Shown piece by piece: positions 27,171 to 35,990 of a DNA stretch of 64,000 nucleotides (position 1 is the stretch's first letter; the number at the start of each line of letters is the position of its first letter). The stretch lies in NCBI GenBank assembly GCA_963748925.1, contig CAVVKG010000001.1:62001-126000 (forward strand), given 5' to 3'. Both the position numbers and the translations under genes were made by a program. The stretch comes from Cryomorpha sp963748925 (GTDB lineage Bacteria; Bacteroidota; Bacteroidia; Flavobacteriales_D; Cryomorphaceae). The notes under the pieces were generated by a model. That model was not told the DNA's origin. It did not search any database and saw only the letters and a list, made by a program, of their open reading frames with translations.

Positions 27171-27623
27171 TTACTCGTAATAATTTCCCAAATCCTTTCT
27201 AATTGGTAGCAGCAAGTTTACCCCAATATCCGCACTCCGTTGCACTGTTTCTGCGTCGAGTTCATGAGCAATAAAATTGGCGCGTTCAACCAAGTCAATC
27301 CCTGTAGACTCATGCCACGCAAAAACTCCATTACTCTTTAACCAATCTACTTCCCAAGGTGCTTTTCCCTTTCGGGGAAGGAGGACGAAGTCAGCTGATT
27401 TATGAGTTGATTTATCGTAATCAAAACCTTTTTGGATAAGCATTCCGAGGTCAAATTCATGAACGAATTTTCGCGAAATTCCGAACAACTCATCGTCTTC
27501 TTGGTTTAAGTTATCGCCGGCAATATCGTTCTCTTCTTTAAATTTTTGAATCCCTCCCAGGTATTTAGCTTCTACAACCGATTTGGGAATAATTAAATTT
27601 GCAAGATGAATAAATAAAGGCAT
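27171..27623 (-). CDS. Conserved-looking cytosolic protein of unknown function
   Basis: The 150-residue frame is read from ATG 27623; a TTG at 27644 would add seven residues. It has no signal peptide or membrane segment. It is acidic with recognisable secondary-structure patterning (KSVVEAKYLGGIQKFKEEN, DELFGISRKFVHEFDLGMLI, DFVLLPRKGKAPWEVDWLKS, GIDLVERANFIAHELDAETV). I do not recognise a family. It is convergent with the T9SS gene at its left and divergent from the LysM gene at its right, so it is a single-gene unit. Confidence 0.65.
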   Translation of the reverse strand: MPLFIHLANLIIPKSVVEAKYLGGIQKFKEENDIAGDNLNQEDDELFGISRKFVHEFDLGMLIQKGFDYDKSTHKSADFVLLPRKGKAPWEVDWLKSNGVFAWHESTGIDLVERANFIAHELDAETVQRSADIGVNLLLPIRKDLGNYYE

Positions 27624-27752
27624 ATGTATGTATTTAGACAGCAAAGATCAGAAAAATCAATTCTTCTGGTTTAAATTGTAATAGGTATATTGTCATTAGT
27701 CGGTTACAAAACGGATATTATTGTTATTATAACCTTATAAGATAAAGATAGG

Positions 27753-28148
27753 ATGAAATCAAAAGAGAAATATAAATCAGTACTTGAAATGGGCGAAAAA
27801 TTTAACGTTCGCGATGGGTATGTAAAAGAAGAAGGAAGTAAACTCAAAGTAGGGGGAACTGTAGAAACACTCAGGGAGAAAGACCTGATGTGGGATGAGA
27901 TTAAGCGTATCGGTGGTGAATCGCCTGATGACATTGAAGCAGATATAAAGGTATCAAACCATAAATATTACTCAATGCATACAGTAAAAAGCGGAGAGAC
28001 ACTCTCTAAAATTGCCAATAATTATTATGGCCGACCGATGGAATACCAACGCATTTTTGAGGCAAATAAGGATAAGCTAAAAAATCCCGACACTATTTTT
28101 CCGGGCCAGGAGCTTACCATTCCATTTCCTGAAGGACGCCAGCCATAG
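27753..28148 (+). CDS. LysM-domain protein resembling potassium-binding Kbp (YgaU)
   Basis: The 131-residue protein ends in one LysM domain (about 76-126: YYSMHTVKSGETLSKIANNY, YGRPMEYQRIFEANKDKL, DTIFPGQELTIPF). The preceding ~70 residues (KLKVGGTVETLREKDLMWDE ... DDIEADIKV) look like a degenerate BON domain. BON plus LysM without a signal peptide is the plan of the cytosolic K+-binding protein Kbp of E. coli (149 aa). The similarity is architectural; K+ binding is inferred. A peptidoglycan-binding role is less likely without a signal peptide. Confidence 0.75.
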   Translation: MKSKEKYKSVLEMGEKFNVRDGYVKEEGSKLKVGGTVETLREKDLMWDEIKRIGGESPDDIEADIKVSNHKYYSMHTVKSGETLSKIANNYYGRPMEYQRIFEANKDKLKNPDTIFPGQELTIPFPEGRQP

Positions 28149-28295
28149 GGTGAATTAATTATAAGGCTGACCTATCCAAAATACCGATGAAAGAAAACAA
28201 TTTCACTGGTGTTTTGTCTTTTTAATCAAGGTTTAGCCTGTATTGAATAAAATTAGTTTAAGTACGAATTGTTTTAAGCATACTTAATAAAAACC

Positions 28296-28886
28296 ATGCT
28301 CCATAAATCTCCACGGTTATCACTATCAAGCGCACTTTTATATATAGGAATGACTATGATCATTTTGACTTTCTCTTGTCGTCAAAAAGTAGAAGTATCA
28401 GAGTTTGAAAAAAAACCTTTGATGTTAAGTGATGAAGTTGAGAAACTTGCAAGTGAAATCGCTAAAGATAATTACATAGGAACTGAAACGGTGGGTCGGA
28501 TGCCTGAGATGGATCCAGCCTATGCACGAAGACTCAAGCTTATGCGCATAGCCACCGATGATGAATTACTTACCCTTACGGGAAATCCCAATGCAGTGGT
28601 GAGTCTGGTCGCTTTCGAAGGACTTTACAACAGGGAAAACGAAACGGTTCCGGCTATTTTTGATGGTTTTCTTGAAAGGAGTGAATCCATCCGTTACCTG
28701 AAAGGCGATGTTATGATGGAAATTCCTCTTCTTGAGTACGCATATGTTTATGTAATGAATTACCAAATACCTGATGAGGAGCCTCCATCAGAGGTGGAAG
28801 TCGCCGATCCTAAGATTGTCTTAAGCAAAGAAAAACAAGATGAGATTCTGCTTCGCATTGATGGATTGAGATTAGGCGATAAATAA
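28296..28886 (+). CDS. Lipoprotein of unknown function
   Basis: The 196-residue protein has a hydrophobic leader with lipobox TFSC (Cys ~28), so it is probably lipid-anchored. The mature part is helical and acidic, with MPEMDPAYARRLKLMRIATD, LLTLTGNPNAVVSLVAFEGL and NRENETVPAIFDGFLERSES, which resembles a HEAT-like repeat arrangement. No enzyme motif is visible. The next gene on the same strand starts about 120 bp downstream and encodes a T9SS metalloprotease, but co-transcription is not evident. Confidence 0.7.
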   Translation: MLHKSPRLSLSSALLYIGMTMIILTFSCRQKVEVSEFEKKPLMLSDEVEKLASEIAKDNYIGTETVGRMPEMDPAYARRLKLMRIATDDELLTLTGNPNAVVSLVAFEGLYNRENETVPAIFDGFLERSESIRYLKGDVMMEIPLLEYAYVYVMNYQIPDEEPPSEVEVADPKIVLSKEKQDEILLRIDGLRLGDK

Positions 28887-29004
28887 GGTCGCCCGGGTTT
28901 ACAGGATTCCATGAATGTGCTTATTTTAAGAATACAAGGCAAGTTATGAACTTGGGTTTCGATGATCGATAGGCGTATTTTACAAATTGAAACCATTGCA
29001 AATT

Positions 29005-32000
29005 ATGATAAAAAATAGATTTTTCTTGCCGCTTCAGGCATCACTCTCTTTTATTTTCACTTTTTTAATTTTGACCCTAACGGCTGCTCCCAGCGAGTTT
29101 TGGACAGAAACTGATCTACAAAAGCTCAAAGCCGATAGATCAAACTCGCTGCAAATCACTGCAGAAGGAGCGACCTATTATTCACTCAAATTTGAAGACA
29201 TTTATGAAGTGATTTCAAATGGAGGTGTGGGAACTGTCCTCGATATTCCTTTGGGAAATGGAGAATTTGAACGTTTCACCCTACTTGGGAATTCAAGTAT
29301 GCATCCCAACCTAGCGGCTAGATTTCCGGAAATAAAAACCTTTAATATTGTTTCTGCTACAAACCCTGGAACATGGGGAAAGCTGGATATTTCCCCTCAG
29401 GGAGTCCGCATTATGATTGGGGTGGCAGGAAGCAAAACCGTATTTATCGACCCTGCGTTTAGAAATGATACAGAAGCCTACATCGTTTACACCCGCGATA
29501 TGTATGTTGCTACCAAAGAGGCCACCTGCCTGGTAAGTGGCGAAGCGGGAAAATATAGTACCGAGGATGCCAAAAGCGCTGCATCGTTTAATGATTGCGA
29601 ACTGAAAACCTATCGGTTGGCAGTAGCCGCTACAGGAGAATATACACAGTTTCATGGTGGTACAGTTGCTCAGGCATTGGCAGCCATGGTTACTTCGGTA
29701 AATCGAGTGAATATGGTTTACGAACTCGATTTTGGTGTAACTCTTGAGCTTATTGAAAATACGGACGATATTATTTACACTAATTTCAGTACAGATCCAT
29801 ACACCAATGGAAGTCCGGGCGATATGATCGTTGAGAATCAAACCAATATCAACAATGTAATTGGCTTTTCGAATTACGATATAGGCCACGTTTTTGGAAC
29901 GAATAGCGGAGGACTCGCCGGCCTGGGTGTTGTTTGTGGCGGTAGTAAAGCACGCGGAGTAACCGGAAGTGGCGCTCCAATCGGCGATTCCTTTGATATT
30001 GATTATGTAGCACACGAGATGGGTCATCAATTTGGAGCTACGCATACCTTCAATAACTCTTGCGGGGGCAACCGTACAAATTCTACAGCAGTGGAGCCCG
30101 GAAGTGGTTCTACCATCATGGCTTACGCCGGAATTTGCAATCCCAATATTCAGAATAACAGTGATGATTATTTTCACGGAACCAGCATGCGCCAAATTGG
30201 TCTGGAGATTGAAAGCCACAATAACTGTCCCGTTATTACGGGAATTGATAATGTGGCTCCTCAGATCACGAGTGTAACAACCGATATTTTTATTCCTGCA
30301 TCTACACCGTTTGCCCTTACTGCGCAGGCCTCGGATATGGATGAAGATGACGTGCTGACATACTGCTGGGAGCAAATGGACACCGATATTTCAGAGCAAC
30401 CACCTCTGGCCAGTTCTGATGAGGGGCCTAATTTTCGGTCATTTGATCCCGAACTGAGTCCAACACGGTACTTTCCCCGTTTATCAGCATTGGCTAGTTC
30501 ACCTTCTCAAACCTGGGAGCGATTACCGGGTGTAAGTCGTATTATGGAATTCAGAGTTTCTGTGCGCGACAATGCAGTAGGAGCGGGGTGCACCCAGTAT
30601 GAAGATGCAGAAGTAACAGTGGTGGGTGAGGCCGGACCTTTTAGGGTCAGCTACCCGAGCGTAACAGGAATCGAATGGGACGCATTCACTACCGAAACTG
30701 TGTTGTGGGATGTGGCATCTACTGATCTTGCGCCCATCAATTGTGAATTGGTAGATATTTACCTTTCGGTAGATGGAGGCGACTCATATCCTATCGTGCT
30801 TGTTGAGAACGTGCCTAACACGGGTAGTGCACAAATTTCAGTGCCAAACAATTTTACAAATGATGCCCGTGTAATGGTTATGAACGACGCCGGTACATTC
30901 TTTGATATTTCTAATAACGACTTTTCCATAAACGGTATTTCTGAAGGATTTTACTTCACCAATACCACTCCAATTATTAACTCCTGTATTGGCGAAGAGG
31001 TGGTGTTTAATTTTGGTGCTGAAGGGGTAGGTGATTTTAGCGAATCGATTGAACTTTCAATTCAAAACCCTCCTGTGGGTGTTATTACTACTTTTGGAAG
31101 TAATACCATCTTACCAGGCGAAAGCACAACACTCACGCTTTCCAATACATCCGGCGTTGAAGTAGGAGTGATTGATTTGATCGTGGAGGGGATGGCAAAT
31201 GGAGCAGAGAATACCCTTTCTTTACAAGCAGCTTTTGACGCAGAGGATGCCACCGATCCAGAGCTTGTTTTTCCTGCCGATGCCTCAGAATATGTCGCTA
31301 CAGAAGTAGATTTCAGCTGGTCGGAGGCTCAGTCTCTGAATGCCACGTATTTGCTTCAGCTTTCGCTGAATGCTGATTTTACAAGTCTTGTTATCGATTC
31401 TACGGGTATCGGAGCGAACTCCCTGAGCATTACAGGTCTTGTTCCGGAAACGGAATACTTCTGGAGAGTTCGGAAAACAACCCCATGTGGAGATTCGGAA
31501 TTTTCTGAAACCTTCAGTTTTACAACCCATACCTGCTTTAATTTTGAAAGTGTAGATGTTCCCAAAAATATAAGCTCCAATGTTTCTTTGGTCGTTTCGG
31601 AGATTGATATTTTGAGTAGTGGAATCCTTACTGATGTAAATGTGGTCAACATCTCTGGAACCCACTTGCGCATGAGCGACTTGGCATTTAAACTCGTTAG
31701 CCCGCAAGGTACCGAGATCGACTTGGTAAGCAATGTTTGCGGAGACGACGAGGACTTTAATTTTGGGTTTGATGACAGCGCTGATGAACAATCAGTAGAT
31801 TGCCCGCCAACGAGTGGACTGACCTACGTTCCCGAGGGTTCACTTTCAGACTTTATCGGTGAAGACTCTCAGGGAATTTGGCAACTTAGAATCCTGGATC
31901 AGATGCCGGGATCTGGCGGATCTCTTACCAATTGGTCGCTTGAGCTCTGCATAGCCAGTGAAACTAGCTTCTTGCTTTCTACAAATGAGTCGGTAGTGAA

Positions 32001-33243
32001 TGTGTGCCAAAGCAATGAAGCGACTGTAGGTATTACCGCTCTTCCCGTTTTTGAATTTACCGATCCTATTGCGCTTAGCGCTTCAAATTTACCGGAAGGA
32101 GTAAGCATTGCATTCAATCCTGATACCATTTTATCAAACGAAAGCAGCTCTGCCATTATTACAGCCGGTGCCACTGCAACTGCGGGCAGCTCTCCGATAT
32201 TAATTACAGGAATATCGGGCGATATCGTATTTGATCTGGAGCTGAATCTCGCAATCAATGAGTTGGAGCCTGCGGCTTCCGATCTGCTAATGCCAGAAAA
32301 TCAAAGTGTCGAAGTTCCATCTATTGTTAATTTCGAATGGGGTGAGAGTGCTTCGCCTTCTGCGAATTATACTTTGGAAATTGCCTTGGATGCAGCATTT
32401 ACAGATCCTTTTGCAACCATTGAAGAAATAGCAACACCATTTTATATCTACCCTGGCTTGCCACCGGTAGAAACATTCTTCTGGCGGGTACGCACTGATA
32501 ATGGTTGTGAAGAAGCAACATCTGCCGTGTTTAGCTTTACAACTGCTGCGTGTAGTTTTGATTCCGCGGATGATTTGCCGACTAATATTTCATCGGTACC
32601 AAATACGTACTTTTCTGATATTGAAGTACCGTTTTCCGGAAACATTACGAGCGTAAGGGTAAGTGGATTGTCAGGAACCCACACTAGAGTGAGTGATCTG
32701 AGCGCTCGATTAATTAGTCCTTTGGGAACAGAAGTTGAGCTTTTTTCGAATGTTTGTGGAAGCGATGAAGATTTTAACTTGTCATTTGCTGATGGAGGGC
32801 AAAGCGAAATTGATTGTCCTCCGACAACAGGTTTAGAATACGCCCCGGCGGAATTGCTGGAAGCTTTTGCGGGTGAGGATGCAAATGGAATATGGACTTT
32901 GGAGTTGGAAGATTCTGAGCTTACAGGTGGCGGTACCTTCGAGAGCTGGTCTCTCGAAATTTGCTTTGTTGACAATGTGTTTGGTGTTTCTGATGCCAAT
33001 CACTATAATCTAAGCATCTTTCCAAATCCAACATCCGGAATAGTGAGAATCGGTATGGGCGAAGCTTCAGATCTTGATTTTATACGTGTTTATGACGTTA
33101 GTGGACGACTACTTGAATCGGTAAGTGTGCAAGGCTCGGAATGGCTTGATCTTGATTTAACACCATACGCCTCTGGTATTTACTTTGTGCGCGCCATTGG
33201 CCAGAAAGGAAGTTCGAGCTTTAAGTTGATAAAAGAAAATTAA
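29005..33243 (+). CDS. Secreted zinc metalloprotease (M12B-like) with Fn3, P/Homo-B and T9SS domains
   Basis: From ATG 29005 the protein has 1412 residues (a TTG at 28987 is less likely). Order: signal peptide; propeptide (to ~190); reprolysin-like catalytic domain with HEMGHQFGATH (about 336-346), an HExxHxxGxxH zinc site followed by a Met-turn-like TIMAYAG; a linker beta domain; an Fn3-like module; a P/Homo-B jellyroll (NISSNVSLVVSEIDI ... LVSNVCGDDEDFNFGF); a second Fn3-like module; a second Homo-B module (NISSVPNTYFSDIEV ... FSNVCGSDEDFN); and a type A sorting domain (LSIFPNPTSGIVRIG ... GIYFVRAIG). It should be exported by Sec and T9SS and act as an extracellular peptidase. Confidence 0.92.
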   Translation: MIKNRFFLPLQASLSFIFTFLILTLTAAPSEFWTETDLQKLKADRSNSLQITAEGATYYSLKFEDIYEVISNGGVGTVLDIPLGNGEFERFTLLGNSSMHPNLAARFPEIKTFNIVSATNPGTWGKLDISPQGVRIMIGVAGSKTVFIDPAFRNDTEAYIVYTRDMYVATKEATCLVSGEAGKYSTEDAKSAASFNDCELKTYRLAVAATGEYTQFHGGTVAQALAAMVTSVNRVNMVYELDFGVTLELIENTDDIIYTNFSTDPYTNGSPGDMIVENQTNINNVIGFSNYDIGHVFGTNSGGLAGLGVVCGGSKARGVTGSGAPIGDSFDIDYVAHEMGHQFGATHTFNNSCGGNRTNSTAVEPGSGSTIMAYAGICNPNIQNNSDDYFHGTSMRQIGLEIESHNNCPVITGIDNVAPQITSVTTDIFIPASTPFALTAQASDMDEDDVLTYCWEQMDTDISEQPPLASSDEGPNFRSFDPELSPTRYFPRLSALASSPSQTWERLPGVSRIMEFRVSVRDNAVGAGCTQYEDAEVTVVGEAGPFRVSYPSVTGIEWDAFTTETVLWDVASTDLAPINCELVDIYLSVDGGDSYPIVLVENVPNTGSAQISVPNNFTNDARVMVMNDAGTFFDISNNDFSINGISEGFYFTNTTPIINSCIGEEVVFNFGAEGVGDFSESIELSIQNPPVGVITTFGSNTILPGESTTLTLSNTSGVEVGVIDLIVEGMANGAENTLSLQAAFDAEDATDPELVFPADASEYVATEVDFSWSEAQSLNATYLLQLSLNADFTSLVIDSTGIGANSLSITGLVPETEYFWRVRKTTPCGDSEFSETFSFTTHTCFNFESVDVPKNISSNVSLVVSEIDILSSGILTDVNVVNISGTHLRMSDLAFKLVSPQGTEIDLVSNVCGDDEDFNFGFDDSADEQSVDCPPTSGLTYVPEGSLSDFIGEDSQGIWQLRILDQMPGSGGSLTNWSLELCIASETSFLLSTNESVVNVCQSNEATVGITALPVFEFTDPIALSASNLPEGVSIAFNPDTILSNESSSAIITAGATATAGSSPILITGISGDIVFDLELNLAINELEPAASDLLMPENQSVEVPSIVNFEWGESASPSANYTLEIALDAAFTDPFATIEEIATPFYIYPGLPPVETFFWRVRTDNGCEEATSAVFSFTTAACSFDSADDLPTNISSVPNTYFSDIEVPFSGNITSVRVSGLSGTHTRVSDLSARLISPLGTEVELFSNVCGSDEDFNLSFADGGQSEIDCPPTTGLEYAPAELLEAFAGEDANGIWTLELEDSELTGGGTFESWSLEICFVDNVFGVSDANHYNLSIFPNPTSGIVRIGMGEASDLDFIRVYDVSGRLLESVSVQGSEWLDLDLTPYASGIYFVRAIGQKGSSSFKLIKEN

Positions 33244-33270
33244 GATTTTACTAGTGAAGACAATTGTAGA

Positions 33271-33300
33271 AAGGCAGTCATTTGGCTGCCTTCTTTCATT
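33271..33300 (+). terminator. Terminator after the metalloprotease gene
   Basis: AAGGCAG (33271-33277) pairs with CTGCCTT (33286-33292) around an eight-base loop and is followed by a T-rich run, 28 bases after the stop codon. Confidence 0.6.
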
Positions 33301-33398
33301 TACACAGATCGATTCGCATTTAAATAATTCAGAGGTTTAAGCATCTCCCACCTAATTTTTCCTAGTTTTATAAAAGAAAGACAAATTGAGTTTTAACG

Positions 33399-34070
33399 AT
33401 GATTCTAGATGACGAGTTAGTCAAGGATGAGCAACAGCAAAAGCTGGTGCTTTCTGATAAGGAAATATTTTCAAAAATTTGGTTTTCTCCAAGAATCGTA
33501 TTCCGGTTTATCGAACAGAATATGTATGCAAAGTTTGGTCCGGTTCTACTGATTTTAGCGGGTATTAGTTCTGCATTAAGCAGGGCCGCATCTAATGGTT
33601 CAGGAGATACTATGTCGCTCTGGGAAGTGATTGCAATATCTATTTTTTTCGGAGGCCTTCTTGGATGGATTTCTTATTATATCTATGCAGCTCTTCTAAG
33701 CTGGACAGGCAATTGGTTAAAAGGGCAGGGAGATACCAAATCGCTTGTGCGGATGTTGGCACACGCAGCTATTCCTACCATTGCCGGGCTTGTACTCATA
33801 TTTGCACAAATCGGGGTATTCGGAAATTCTGTTTTTGAGAGCTACCACTTTATAGATCCCACTGATTTGCCTTTAGTGGCCTTTTATTACCTCATTGCGT
33901 CGTTAGAAGTGGTTCTTGGTGTTTGGACCATGGTGCTCGTAATAATTAGTATTTCTGAGGTTCAAAAATTCTCTCTTGGTAAAGCTATTCTCAATGCATT
34001 ACTTCCCATTTTTGTAATTGCTATCCCCATAGCTCTTATCGCATTTATTGTAGGAGACCTTTTAAGATAA
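33399..34070 (+). CDS. YIP1 family membrane protein
   Basis: The 223-residue protein has a soluble N-terminus including KIWFSPRIVFRFI and about five hydrophobic segments (FGPVLLILAGISSALS, WEVIAISIFFGGLLGWISYY, AIPTIAGLVLIFAQIGVFG, LVAFYYLIASLEVVLGVW, IFVIAIPIALIAFIVGDLL). This matches bacterial Yip1-domain proteins, which have no assigned enzymatic activity. It ends 11 bp before the Rid-family gene, indicating co-transcription. Confidence 0.8.
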   Translation: MILDDELVKDEQQQKLVLSDKEIFSKIWFSPRIVFRFIEQNMYAKFGPVLLILAGISSALSRAASNGSGDTMSLWEVIAISIFFGGLLGWISYYIYAALLSWTGNWLKGQGDTKSLVRMLAHAAIPTIAGLVLIFAQIGVFGNSVFESYHFIDPTDLPLVAFYYLIASLEVVLGVWTMVLVIISISEVQKFSLGKAILNALLPIFVIAIPIALIAFIVGDLLR

Positions 34071-34081
34071 AATGAATTAGG

Positions 34082-34465
34082 ATGAAAAGAATAAATATCC
34101 CTTCAGGTTCTGCTTTCGAAGATGAAATAGGTTATTCGCGTGCAGTTGTGGCAGGTGGATGGGTTTTTGTATCAGGAACCACAGGGTTTGATTACGAAAC
34201 TATGACTATCCCCGAAGGAATTGAAGAGCAGACTGAGCAATGCTTTAAGAACATTAATGACGCTTTGGCGAAAGCCGGAGCCCTAATGACTGATGTTGTG
34301 AGGGTATCTTACATCTTACCCAATGCTGATTTGTTTGATAAGTGCAAACCAATACTTCGAAAATATTTTGGTGATATAAAGCCGGCTGCAACAATGCTCT
34401 CTGCCGGTTTAGCTGACCAGCGAATCAAGATAGAAATTGAAGTGACTGCTTATATTGGTGATTAG
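34082..34465 (+). CDS. Rid (YjgF/YER057c/UK114) family protein
   Basis: The 127-residue protein has the Rid fold markers: N-terminal INIPSGSAFEDEIGYSRAVV, VFVSGTTGFD, EEQTEQCFKNINDALAKAGA, VVRVSYILPN, and C-terminal IKIEIEVTAYIG. Rid proteins are trimeric cytosolic enzymes that hydrolyse reactive imines. The segment aligned with the RidA substrate-binding Arg (R-S-x-x-E-V) reads ATMLSAGL here, so the canonical Arg is absent. This points to a non-RidA subfamily of unclear activity. It follows the YIP1 gene by 11 bp. Confidence 0.85.
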   Translation: MKRINIPSGSAFEDEIGYSRAVVAGGWVFVSGTTGFDYETMTIPEGIEEQTEQCFKNINDALAKAGALMTDVVRVSYILPNADLFDKCKPILRKYFGDIKPAATMLSAGLADQRIKIEIEVTAYIGD

Positions 34466-34533
34466 TTTTGTGCATGCCTTACACCGGTTAGAAATTTTCA
34501 AATTATATTTGACTCTAACCAAAATATATTCTA

Positions 34534-35292
34534 ATGAAAAACCTCATATCCTTTTTTCTATTATTGTCTTCAGTCACGGTTTATTCCCAAGAGGAATTAA
34601 CTTACTTAACCGGGAAATGGGAATTTGACGCCCTTTATAAAGATGGCGAAATAGTACCATTTGAAGAGAACGATCCAAAGAATTTTTTTAGTGATATGAC
34701 GATCCAATTTGATGACGACAGCCTTTTTAGGTCTGTGTTATTAGGTAAGTCTGAACAGGGTAGTTGGAAGATTAAAGACAAAGCCAAAGGCTTGCTCGAA
34801 TTATCCTCAGAGTTTGGAAACAATTACGAGGTTGAAATTATTGATTTAAAGAAGGATGTCCTCATTTACAGAATGAGAAGTGCTGAGTTTAGAATGTCGA
34901 GGCTCCCCGATTCAGAAAAAGACGAAATACTACTTAGGGGAAACATGATTAAAACTGTTAAAGCAACAAAAGATCAAATAGCCCGGAAGTGGTATTTAAT
35001 AAAAAAAGAAAGCTCCAAAGAATCATCTGACGTGGCTTCAAATGTCTTTGATGAGTTGATTATCGGATCGTATATGCACTTAAAACCCGACGGGAAATGC
35101 GAGTTGATGTTCTTGGGCATAAGTGAAGAGGGCGACTGGGCTTTCACAGAAGGAAATGAAACGCTGATTACCTATATGGATGGCGAATCAAAAACATGGA
35201 AAATTGTTGAAATAGGTGATTCACAATTAGTCTTGGTTAAAGGGTTGACTTCAGAGAGGTGGATTTTCTCATCTCTTGAGCCAAAGAATTAA
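34534..35292 (+). CDS. Secreted protein with two lipocalin-like halves
   Basis: The 252-residue protein has a signal peptide ending SVTVYSQ. The mature chain seems to hold two similar halves. Each begins with a GKWEF or ARKWYL motif and continues to an SEQGSWKIKD or SEEGDWAFTE strand and a closing acidic loop, as in lipocalin-like (calycin) domains of Bacteroidota. A small hydrophobic ligand is conceivable but not shown. It lies 20 bp before the SnoaL-like gene on the same strand. Confidence 0.72.
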   Translation: MKNLISFFLLLSSVTVYSQEELTYLTGKWEFDALYKDGEIVPFEENDPKNFFSDMTIQFDDDSLFRSVLLGKSEQGSWKIKDKAKGLLELSSEFGNNYEVEIIDLKKDVLIYRMRSAEFRMSRLPDSEKDEILLRGNMIKTVKATKDQIARKWYLIKKESSKESSDVASNVFDELIIGSYMHLKPDGKCELMFLGISEEGDWAFTEGNETLITYMDGESKTWKIVEIGDSQLVLVKGLTSERWIFSSLEPKN

Positions 35293-35312
35293 TAGCGATT
35301 AGTGAGCTTCGT

Positions 35313-35687
35313 ATGATAGAAAAGAACAAAGAAAATGCAATAGCCTTCTACAAAACCGCATATGAAGGTAATCCTACCGAGGCGGTTGAAAAGTATGTTG
35401 GAGCTGAATACATTCAACACAATCCTGCTGTTGAAAATGGAACACAGGGTTTCATCGATTATTTTGAGCGCATGCAGGAAGAGTATCCTGATAAATCAGT
35501 CACCTTCGTTCGTGCCATAGCCGAAGGTGACCTGGTAGCACTTCATACGCATCAGGTTTGGCCTGGAAACGATCAGTACGTTACCATGGATTTCTTCCGT
35601 TTTGATCAGGATGGCAAGATCGTCGAACACTGGGATTCTATTCAGCAAATTCCCGAATCGTCGGCAAATCCAAATACGATGTATTGA
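35313..35687 (+). CDS. SnoaL/NTF2-like protein
   Basis: The 124-residue cytosolic protein has the NTF2-like cone fold landmarks: NKENAIAFYKTAYEGNPTEA, YVGAEYIQHNPAVENGTQGF, DLVALHTHQVWPG, and the closing FFRFDQDGKIVEHWDSIQ. SnoaL-like relatives act as cyclases, isomerases or simply bind small ligands. The EHWD closing segment is typical, but specific activity cannot be assigned. The short 20-bp gap to the upstream lipocalin-like gene suggests an operon, which ends at a hairpin terminator. Confidence 0.85.
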   Translation: MIEKNKENAIAFYKTAYEGNPTEAVEKYVGAEYIQHNPAVENGTQGFIDYFERMQEEYPDKSVTFVRAIAEGDLVALHTHQVWPGNDQYVTMDFFRFDQDGKIVEHWDSIQQIPESSANPNTMY

Positions 35688-35718
35688 TTTGAGCTAAAAG
35701 CCTTAAGGCCACCAGCCT

Positions 35719-35743
35719 TTGAAACTGGAAGTTTCAACTTTTT
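35719..35743 (+). terminator. Terminator after the SnoaL-like gene
   Basis: TTGAAACT (35719-35726) pairs perfectly with AGTTTCAA (35730-35737) around a GGA loop and is followed by CTTTTT. Confidence 0.6.
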
Positions 35744-35941
35744 CAGCAAAAGAATTAATCAAAGGGAGCCCATTAGTTTTAATGAAATTTAATTTATTTC
35801 TCGATAATGTGACCAACATTCCTCAATAGAGATTTCCGAAGTAAGGTTAGTCAGAACTTTACTATCCTTAATTACTCACTTTTAATTTGATTATTCCCAG
35901 CAAGAATTCTTTTTAACCTGTTAAAAAAGGAAAGTTTTTGA

Positions 35942-35973
35942 TTTTGATACAACTAGCATTGTTATTAAGTTTG
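35942..35973 (+). promoter_or_regulatory. Bacteroidota-type promoter of the T9SS protein gene at 35991
   Basis: TTTTG (35942-35946), a 19-base spacer and TAAGTTTG (35966-35973) match TTG-N(17-23)-TAnnTTTG. The implied 5' leader is only about a dozen bases. The rest of 35744-35941 shows nothing recognisable. Confidence 0.55.
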
Positions 35974-35990
35974 ATGAAAACCAAAACATT

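Noticed and set aside
29311..30375. Long minus-strand frame (354 codons) opposite the metalloprotease
   Set aside because: It lies wholly antisense to the catalytic domain of a well-supported gene and its product is Cys/Ile-rich with no domain pattern; a codon-bias shadow.
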